Assembly (NCBI RefSeq): GCF_040545335.1
Contig: NZ_JBEPLU010000001.1
Location: 2,281,880 to 2,345,879, forward strand
DNA from: Phenylobacterium koreense
Lineage (GTDB): Bacteria; Pseudomonadota; Alphaproteobacteria; Caulobacterales; Caulobacteraceae
DNA: 64,000 nucleotides
Direction: 5' to 3'
The notes below the pieces were generated by a model, which saw only the letters and a list, made by a program, of their open reading frames with translations, searched no databases and had not been told where the DNA came from. Of the stretch, positions 58,707 to 64,000 are shown piece after piece. Every line of letters starts with the position of its first letter. The stretch's first letter is position 1. Both the position numbers and the translations under genes were made by a program.

Positions 58707-59970
58707 GCAACTGCCCACCATACACAAGTTGAGCAACGGGGTTCGCGTCGTCTGCGACCCCATCGACGGCCTGGAGACCCTCGCCCTGTCGGTCGTCGCC
58801 GGACGCGGGGCGCGGTCGGAAGACGAATCCCGGTCGGGCTGGTCCCACCTTCTCGAACACATGGTGTTCAAGGGCGCCGGCCAGCGTTCGGCGAAGGACA
58901 TCGTCGAGGTCGTCGAGGCCGAGGGCGGCCAGATCAACGCTGCCACGGGCTACGAGCGAACGAGCTTCCAGGTGCGCGCCCTGAAGGGTGGCCTAGATCT
59001 CGGCTCGGCCGTGCTGGCCGATCTCGTCCAGCGGCCGACCATGGATCGGGCCGACCTGGTCCGCGAGATCCAGGTCGTCGGCCAGGAGATCGCCGAGGCC
59101 GCAGACACCCCGGACGACCTCGTCTTCGAGATGGCTCAGGAAGCCGCATTCGGCGCCCAGCCGCTGGGTCGGTCGATTCTCGGTTCTGACGCCAGCATCG
59201 GAAAGGCGTCGTCGGCGGCGCTGTCCGAGTGGCGGGCGACGCTCTACGCGCCGGCCAATCTCATCATCTCGGCGTCGGGCGCCGTGGACGAGGACGAACT
59301 GCTCGCCCTGGCGGAGCGCGATTTCGGCCAGGCCGCGGGGGAGGGCGCGCCGTCCCCCGACGAGGCGGCCTTCGTCGGCGGCTTGCGGGTCGCCGCCAAG
59401 GCGCTGGAACAGGCCAATCTGGTCTTCCTGCTGCCCGCCGTCGGCGTGCGCGACGACCGCTACTTCACCCTCCGGCTATTCGCCGAGATTCTAGGGGGCG
59501 GCATGGCCTCCCGCCTCTTCCAGGAGGCCCGGGAGAAGCGGGGCCTGGCCTATGCGGTGGACGCCTATTCCGAAACCTATGCCGACACCGGAGTGCTGGG
59601 CGTCTTCGCCGGATGCGCCGCGGGCGACGCCGCCGAGCTGGCCAAGGTCGCGGCCGGCGAGATCCGCGGCATGGCCGAGCGGATCGAAGCCTCCGAGCTC
59701 TCGCGCGCCAAGGCCCAGCTCAAGGCCTCGATGTTCATGGCGCGGGAACAGCCGCTGTCGCGCACCGAGCAGGCCGCCTCGCAGGTGCTGCTGTTCGATC
59801 GCACCCTGCCGACCGCCGAGCTGGCGGGCGAGATCGACGCGGTGAGCGCGGCCGACATCATGGCGCTGGGCGAGTGGATGCTGGCGCCGCGGCGGGCCGC
59901 GGCCAGCGTTCTGGGACCCAAGGCGGCGCTGAAGGCGGCCGAAGCGTTCGAGGCCGCGCTGACCCGCTGA
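58681..59970 (+). CDS. M16-family zinc peptidase (processing-peptidase-like)
   Basis: 429 residues if started at ATG 58681, overlapping thrC by 26 bases; TTG 58693 or a start nearer LPTIHKLSNG (58708) is equally possible. The inverted zinc motif H-x2-E-H is in GWSHLLEHMVFKG (about residues 56-60), with the distal glutamate in EVVEAEGGQINAAT region (about 78). FLLPAVGVRDDRYFTLRLFA and GGGMASRLFQEAREKRGLAY are typical of the second half. It degrades peptides in the periplasm or cytoplasm. Confidence 0.9.
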   Translation: MCGPLRKAEQLPTIHKLSNGVRVVCDPIDGLETLALSVVAGRGARSEDESRSGWSHLLEHMVFKGAGQRSAKDIVEVVEAEGGQINAATGYERTSFQVRALKGGLDLGSAVLADLVQRPTMDRADLVREIQVVGQEIAEAADTPDDLVFEMAQEAAFGAQPLGRSILGSDASIGKASSAALSEWRATLYAPANLIISASGAVDEDELLALAERDFGQAAGEGAPSPDEAAFVGGLRVAAKALEQANLVFLLPAVGVRDDRYFTLRLFAEILGGGMASRLFQEAREKRGLAYAVDAYSETYADTGVLGVFAGCAAGDAAELAKVAAGEIRGMAERIEASELSRAKAQLKASMFMAREQPLSRTEQAASQVLLFDRTLPTAELAGEIDAVSAADIMALGEWMLAPRRAAASVLGPKAALKAAEAFEAALTR

Positions 59971-60016
59971 TCTTTGCGCGCTTGACGACCCAGGTCTGGC
60001 CCGCGAGTCTCCCCCC

Positions 60017-60628
60017 ATGGCCCTGCTGGATTGGATTGCGCCGGAAAGCAGCCTTCGCATCGAGGGCGACGGGGTGCGCCTGCGTCCGCCGCGTGCGACG
60101 GATTTCGCCGAGTGGCGTGAACTGCGTGCTCAGTCGCGGGATTTCCTCCAGCCGTGGGAGCCGACCTGGCCGGCCGACGATCTGACCCGTGCGGCCTTCC
60201 GACGCAGGCTGACCGCCTATGCGCGCGATCGCGAGGCCGGGACGGCGTTCCCGTTCTTCGTTTTCCGGGCCAAGGACGACGCCCTGACCGGGGGGATCAC
60301 CCTTTCGAACGTTCGCCGCGGCGTCGCACAGACAGGGTCCGTCGGCTACTGGTGCGGCTCGCCATTCGCCCGTCAGGGCCAGACCCTGGCGGCCGTCCGC
60401 GCGCTGACGGTGTTCTCGTTCCGGACCTTGGCCCTGCATCGCCTGGAGGCGGCCTGCCTCCCCAGCAACGAGCCTTCCCGCCGACTTCTCAACCGCGCCG
60501 GGTTTCGGGAAGAGGGGCTCGCTCAGGCTTATCTGAAAATTAACGGCGTCTGGCGAGATCATGTCCTGTTCGGTCTTGTGTCTCCCTTGAGGACGCACGA
60601 GGGCCCGGACGAGGGAGTGTCTGTTTAG
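60017..60628 (+). CDS. GNAT acetyltransferase, RimJ/RimL type
   Basis: 203 residues. The acetyl-CoA fold is seen in GYWCGSPFARQGQTLAAVRA (about 113-132, R/Q-x2-G-x-A), VFSFRTLALHRLEAACLPSN (about 135-154) and SRRLLNRAGFREEG (about 156-169). The RLRPPRATDFAEW start is typical of RimJ/RimL N-terminal acetyltransferases of ribosomal proteins; the exact target is unknown. Confidence 0.92.
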   Translation: MALLDWIAPESSLRIEGDGVRLRPPRATDFAEWRELRAQSRDFLQPWEPTWPADDLTRAAFRRRLTAYARDREAGTAFPFFVFRAKDDALTGGITLSNVRRGVAQTGSVGYWCGSPFARQGQTLAAVRALTVFSFRTLALHRLEAACLPSNEPSRRLLNRAGFREEGLAQAYLKINGVWRDHVLFGLVSPLRTHEGPDEGVSV

Positions 60629-60689
60629 CGCGCTCGGCCGTCGTGGGCCGGACCGCTCGGCGGCGCGTTGGCCTGAACCGCTTGAGACC

Positions 60690-62348
60690 ATGCCGAACGA
60701 TCGTTGGAGCTGGGACCAGACTACGACCTTGGAGGCGCTCGGCGCCGCCGATGTCGCACTTTGGCTATGGGAGCCGGAAAAGGACCGGCTGAGCCTGACC
60801 GGCGCGACCCGGGCGCTCGGCCTTGGCCCACTGGCTCCGGAATGTTCATCCGCCGCCATTCGCGCCCTGGCCCTGCCGCCCGATCGGGCGCTCGCCGAGG
60901 ACATACTTCGCCTGCGTGAGCCGGGCGCCGAGGTCGCGGTGCGCCTGCGCATGCGCGGCGGCGGGATCTGCATCTGGCGTGGCGTATGGCTGGAGGAGGG
61001 ACCCAGGGCGGCCGGCGTCATCGGGCTCGAGACAAAGTTCGCCGCCTCCGAACAGGATCCGCTCACCGGCCTGCTCGACCGGCGCAACTTCGTCGCCCGT
61101 GCGAGGGAGCGGCTGCAGCGCCCAGGACAGCAGGAACTCGTCGTCGCCGACCTCGACCGACTGCGGCGCCTGAACGAAGCGCTGGGCCACGAGCGCGCGG
61201 ATCTGGTGCTTGCGGCCCTTGGTTCGCGCCTGGCCGCGGCGTTCCCCCCCGACGCCCTGCTTGCGCGGGTCGGCGAGGACGAATTTGCGGTCCTGACGCC
61301 GGCGAGCGTGACCTCGGCTGCGGAAACCTTGCGACACGCCCTGGAACAGCCCCTGCGGGTCGCGGGCTTCGACATCCACCCGACCCTCTCCATCGGCGCC
61401 GTGGAGGCCGCGGGCGGGGCCGACGCGCCGGAAGCGGCGGAACTCCTGCGCCGCGCCGAACTGGCGGTGGAGGCGGCCAAGAGCGGCGGACGCGGCGGCG
61501 CGGCCGCCTATGGTCGCAGCCTGGAAAGCGACGGCCTTTCGCGCCTGGCGCTGGAGAGCGACCTACGCGGGGCCATGGGCCGCAACGAGATCGTCCCCTT
61601 TTACCAACCCATCGTCCGGCTTTCGACGGGCGCGTTGTCCGGGTTCGAGGCCCTGGTGCGTTGGCGCCATCCGCGTCGCGGCCTGCTGACGCCCGACCAG
61701 TTCCTGCCGCTCTGCGAAGAGATGGGGCTGATGAGTGAGCTGGGCGCCATGATGATGCGCGAGGCCGCCCAGCAACTGGCGACCTGGCGACGCGATCACC
61801 ACGCGGCCGGCGAGCTGACCGTGGCGGTGAATCTTTCCACCGGCGAGATCGACCGCCCGGACCTGGTTCCGGACGTCCTGGCGATCCGGCGGGAGACCGG
61901 CCTGCCGCCTGGAGCGCTGAAGCTGGAAGTCACCGAAGGCGACGTGATGCGCGATCCGGATCGCGCCGCAGTCGTGCTGCGCAACCTGCGCAAGGCGGGC
62001 GCCGCGCTCGCCCTGGACGACTTCGGGACCGGCTTCTCCTCGCTGAGCTACCTGACCCGCCTGCCGTTCGACACCCTGAAGATCGACCGTTACTTCGTGC
62101 GGACCATGGCCACCAACGAGGGGTCGGCCAAGATCGTCTCCTCCGTGGTCAAGCTCGGCCAGGATCTCTCGCTCGAGGTCGTGGCCGAAGGGGTCGAGAA
62201 CGCCCAGATGGCGCGCCAACTGCTGTCGCTGGGCTGCGACTACGGCCAGGGCTTCGGCTACGCGCCGGCGCTCTCGCCGCAGGAGGCCGAGGTGTATCTC
62301 AACGAAAGCTACGTGGACGGCGCGGCCCCGGTGAAGGCGCGGGGCTAG
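60690..62348 (+). CDS. pdeA: PdeA-like c-di-GMP phosphodiesterase (GEDEF-EAL)
   Basis: 552 residues. A PAS-like N-terminal domain (about 15-115), a GGDEF domain with the degenerate site GEDEF (about 195-199), and an EAL domain with intact FEALVRWRHP (about 319-328), DDFGTGFSSLSYL and KIDRYF. The pattern and gene neighbourhood match Caulobacter PdeA (CC3396), where the GEDEF domain binds GTP and activates the EAL phosphodiesterase. The product ends in Arg-Gly, the C-terminal residues I recall as PdeA's ClpXP degradation signal. It lowers c-di-GMP in the swarmer cell. Confidence 0.93.
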   Translation: MPNDRWSWDQTTTLEALGAADVALWLWEPEKDRLSLTGATRALGLGPLAPECSSAAIRALALPPDRALAEDILRLREPGAEVAVRLRMRGGGICIWRGVWLEEGPRAAGVIGLETKFAASEQDPLTGLLDRRNFVARARERLQRPGQQELVVADLDRLRRLNEALGHERADLVLAALGSRLAAAFPPDALLARVGEDEFAVLTPASVTSAAETLRHALEQPLRVAGFDIHPTLSIGAVEAAGGADAPEAAELLRRAELAVEAAKSGGRGGAAAYGRSLESDGLSRLALESDLRGAMGRNEIVPFYQPIVRLSTGALSGFEALVRWRHPRRGLLTPDQFLPLCEEMGLMSELGAMMMREAAQQLATWRRDHHAAGELTVAVNLSTGEIDRPDLVPDVLAIRRETGLPPGALKLEVTEGDVMRDPDRAAVVLRNLRKAGAALALDDFGTGFSSLSYLTRLPFDTLKIDRYFVRTMATNEGSAKIVSSVVKLGQDLSLEVVAEGVENAQMARQLLSLGCDYGQGFGYAPALSPQEAEVYLNESYVDGAAPVKARG

Positions 62349-62352
62349 GGTT

Positions 62353-62922
62353 CTAGGCCCGACCGGCCGCCGACGACAGCAGGCTCGGGTCTATGCCGAG
62401 CTTGGCCAGCGCCCTCGACCACTTGGATGCGTGGTCGGCGCCGAAAATGAGCTCCTCGTCGGCCTCGCAGGTCAGCCAGACGTTCTCGCGAATCTCGTGC
62501 TCGAGCTGGCCCGCGCCCCAGCCGGAATAGCCGAGGGCGAGGAGGGCGCGGCGCGGCGGACGATCCGATCCGGCCATGGCTTCGAGCACCTCTCGCGTCG
62601 CGGTGAGCGCCAGGCCCTCGCTCACCGGAAGGCTGTGCTCCCCAGCCATGTAGTCGTCGGTATGGATGACGAAGCCACGCTCGCGATCCACCGGGCCGCC
62701 CAGCAGCACGAGGTCGGGGGCCAGTTCGGTCGTGGTGCTGATCTCCAGGCGACTCAGCAGGTCCGGGAGGGTGAGGCCTTCCACGGGGCGGTTGACCGCA
62801 ATCCCCATGGCGTGGCCCTCGTCGTGCGTGCAGACGAGCACCAGGGCCCGCTCGAATCGCGGATCGCCGATCCCCGGCATGGCGATCAGAATCTTGCCTG
62901 TAAGGAATGCGCCGTCTCGCAT
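62353..62922 (-). CDS. YqgE/AlgH family protein
   Basis: 189 residues, MRDGAFLTGKILIAMPGIGD at the start. Conserved UPF0301 segments: RFERALVLVCTHDEGHAMGI (about 22-41), NRPVEGLTLPDLL, GGPVDRERGFVIH (about 75-87), LGYSGWGAGQLEHEI (about 130-144). Function not established. It converges on pdeA, 4 bp from its stop. Confidence 0.95.
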   Translation of the reverse strand: MRDGAFLTGKILIAMPGIGDPRFERALVLVCTHDEGHAMGIAVNRPVEGLTLPDLLSRLEISTTTELAPDLVLLGGPVDRERGFVIHTDDYMAGEHSLPVSEGLALTATREVLEAMAGSDRPPRRALLALGYSGWGAGQLEHEIRENVWLTCEADEELIFGADHASKWSRALAKLGIDPSLLSSAAGRA

Positions 62923-63030
62923 ATCTCGAATGTGACGCTGATCGCGGCGCTTTCAAGTCATTGCGCGACACAAGACCGTTGAAGCCTGGCCTGGGCGGGC
63001 TATGTCCTGAGGCGACCTTTTGAGGGAGAG

Positions 63031-63519
63031 ATGACCATGACCATCAAAGTTGGCGACAAGCTGCCGGCCGCGACCTTTTCGGCCGGGACGCCCGACGGGC
63101 CCAAGCCGATGGGGGTCGACGAGATCTTCGCGGGCAAGAAGGTCGCCCTGTTCGCGGTGCCCGGCGCCTTCACCCCGACCTGCTCGGCCCGGCACCTGCC
63201 CGGCTTCAAGGAGCGTGTGGCCGACTTCAAGGCCAAGGGCGTCGATACGGTCGCCTGCCTCTCGGTGAACGACGCCTTCGTCATGAAGGCCTGGGGCGAG
63301 AGCCAGGGCGTCGGCGAGGACATCCTGATGCTGGGCGACGGCAATGGCGATTTCACCAAGGCGGTCGGCCTGGAGATGGACGGTTCGAAGTTCGGCATGG
63401 GCACGCGCTCCCAGCGTTATTCGATGATCGTCGAGGACGGTGTCGTGAAGGAACTGAACGTCGAGGCGCCTGGGGAATTCAGGGTGTCGGCCGCGGACTA
63501 CATGCTGGCCCAGCTCTGA
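63031..63519 (+). CDS. Prx5-type peroxiredoxin
   Basis: 162 residues from ATG 63031; ATG 63037 (MTIKVGDKLP) is also well placed after GAGGGAG. Peroxidatic cysteine in VPGAFTPTCSARHLPGF (about residue 51), and SVNDAFVMKAWGE (about 78-90). A thiol peroxidase using glutaredoxin or thioredoxin. Last protein gene before the predicted rRNA promoters. Confidence 0.95.
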   Translation: MTMTIKVGDKLPAATFSAGTPDGPKPMGVDEIFAGKKVALFAVPGAFTPTCSARHLPGFKERVADFKAKGVDTVACLSVNDAFVMKAWGESQGVGEDILMLGDGNGDFTKAVGLEMDGSKFGMGTRSQRYSMIVEDGVVKELNVEAPGEFRVSAADYMLAQL

Positions 63520-63534
63520 GCGGAGCTCTGCAGT

Positions 63535-63559
63535 CCCTTGCATCGAACCGGTGCAAGGG
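63535..63559. terminator. Hairpin after the peroxiredoxin gene
   Basis: CCCTTGCA (63535-63542) pairs perfectly with TGCAAGGG (63552-63559) around a 9-base loop, 16 bp after the stop. There is no T-run, so termination may be weak or factor-dependent. Confidence 0.5.
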
Positions 63560-63734
63560 GCGCCCGGGATCTGTGCGAAATGAGGGTGTTTTGGGCTTGT
63601 CATGTTGGGGTGTGTTGATTAGGTTCCATGCCTTCGACCGAACGCCACGGCCCTTGCGGGAGCAATCTTCAAGATCTCCCGTGGCGGGGTTTTGCGCTTT
63701 GTCCTGACGGTGTCGGGGCCTTGCGGAAGAGGGA

Positions 63735-63785
63735 CTGAAAAGTCCGGTTGACGAGGACGGGGCGGCCCTCTAGATAGCCGCCTCC
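63735..63785 (+). promoter_or_regulatory. Predicted rRNA promoter, copy 1
   Basis: TTGACG at 63748-63753, then 17 bases, then TAGATA at 63771-63776: a near-consensus sigma-70 promoter reading to the right. The 51-bp block around it recurs 180 bp downstream with two differences. Between the -10 and GCCGCCTCC is a GC-rich discriminator, as in stringently controlled rRNA promoters. Confidence 0.7.
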
Positions 63786-63914
63786 CTGGTGGCGCAGTCG
63801 CCGGGCGGGCTTGAGGAAGTCTTTGGATTTCTTGAGGTTTCGCCGGTCTTTTGTGACATCGGGCGTCGACCGATTTTCGAGGTTTCCGGCGGGTCCGGAC
63901 GGCTTCGAAAAAGG

Positions 63915-63965
63915 CTGAAAAGTCTGGTTGACGAGGACGGGGCGGTCCTCTAGATAGCCGCCTCC
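63915..63965 (+). promoter_or_regulatory. Predicted rRNA promoter, copy 2
   Basis: TTGACG at 63928-63933, 17-base spacer, TAGATA at 63951-63956, again followed by GCCGCCTCC. Same strand and exactly 180 bp after copy 1. Tandem P1/P2 arrangement suggests a strong ribosomal RNA operon whose leader begins at the right edge of the window. Confidence 0.7.
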
Positions 63966-64000
63966 GCCGGCCACCGGGCGTTAAACGGTGGGGCTGACGC

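Noticed and set aside
63669..63974. 101-residue minus-strand frame with an internal GGYLE-RPVLVN repeat
   Set aside because: The repeated peptide is the translation of the two tandem promoter blocks read backwards.

Overview
The window comes from a GC-rich alphaproteobacterium, almost certainly in Caulobacterales (Caulobacter/Phenylobacterium type). The best evidence is the right half. The gene order tldD, ctaC, ctaD, ctaB, coxF-like, ctaG, ctaE, DUF983, surf1, thrC, M16 peptidase, acetyltransferase, PdeA-type GGDEF-EAL protein, yqgE matches, as I recall it, the Caulobacter crescentus neighbourhood of pdeA. The window ends just after two tandem, nearly identical sigma-70-type promoters that probably drive an rRNA operon lying to the right.

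Positions 1-24400 hold a nearly complete Dpd system. This is the DNA modification and restriction system that puts 7-deazaguanine derivatives (preQ0, ADG) into DNA. Read in the minus direction, the modification operon is dpdC-like, a DGQHR protein, dpdA (DNA transglycosylase), a second DGQHR protein, then queE-queD-queC, which make preQ0 from the FolE product. After one plus-strand gene of unknown function (17545-18162) follow dpdE-dpdF-dpdG-dpdH-dpdI-dpdJ-dpdK and a dpdD cut by the left edge. These form the restriction module: a SNF2-like helicase, a RecQ-like helicase, a P-loop ATPase, a 1520-residue DEAD-type helicase and a PLD nuclease-like protein. Most neighbouring genes overlap by 1 or 4 bases, so expression is probably coupled. 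An XRE-type regulator lies immediately upstream. Notable departures are two paralogous DGQHR proteins flanking dpdA, a QueD that lacks the usual catalytic cysteine, and the extra plus-strand gene.

Positions 25000-31800 are a mobile-element scar. They hold a tyrosine recombinase lacking its N-terminal domain, a membrane protein, two copies of an identical 62-bp segment containing the 3' half of a tRNA-Gly(CCC) (28143 and 31700), and between them many tiny hypothetical genes and a cold-shock protein. The two tRNA fragments look like right-hand attachment sites of two tandem elements. If so, the Dpd cluster is a genomic island and the intact tRNA-Gly should lie to the left of this window.

Positions 31800-38600 carry stress genes: a zinc alcohol dehydrogenase, Fe/Mn superoxide dismutase, a 1-Cys peroxiredoxin divergent from a LysR regulator, and a nitric-oxide-type group (truncated hemoglobin, a solitary second cytochrome oxidase subunit I, an NsrR/Rrf2 regulator). 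A MarR C-terminal fragment follows nsrR in the same frame. The solitary oxidase subunit shares a 142-bp perfectly identical tract with the main ctaD 15 kb away, which suggests gene conversion.

Positions 38750-64000 are core chromosome: gdhA, a YcaQ-like glycosylase, ppk2, rsmE, gshA, a DUF427 protein, a POT peptide transporter, a TonB-dependent receptor, tldD, the cytochrome aa3 operon with its assembly factors, thrC, an M16 peptidase, the PdeA-like phosphodiesterase (GEDEF motif and a C-terminal Arg-Gly), yqgE and a Prx5-type peroxiredoxin.
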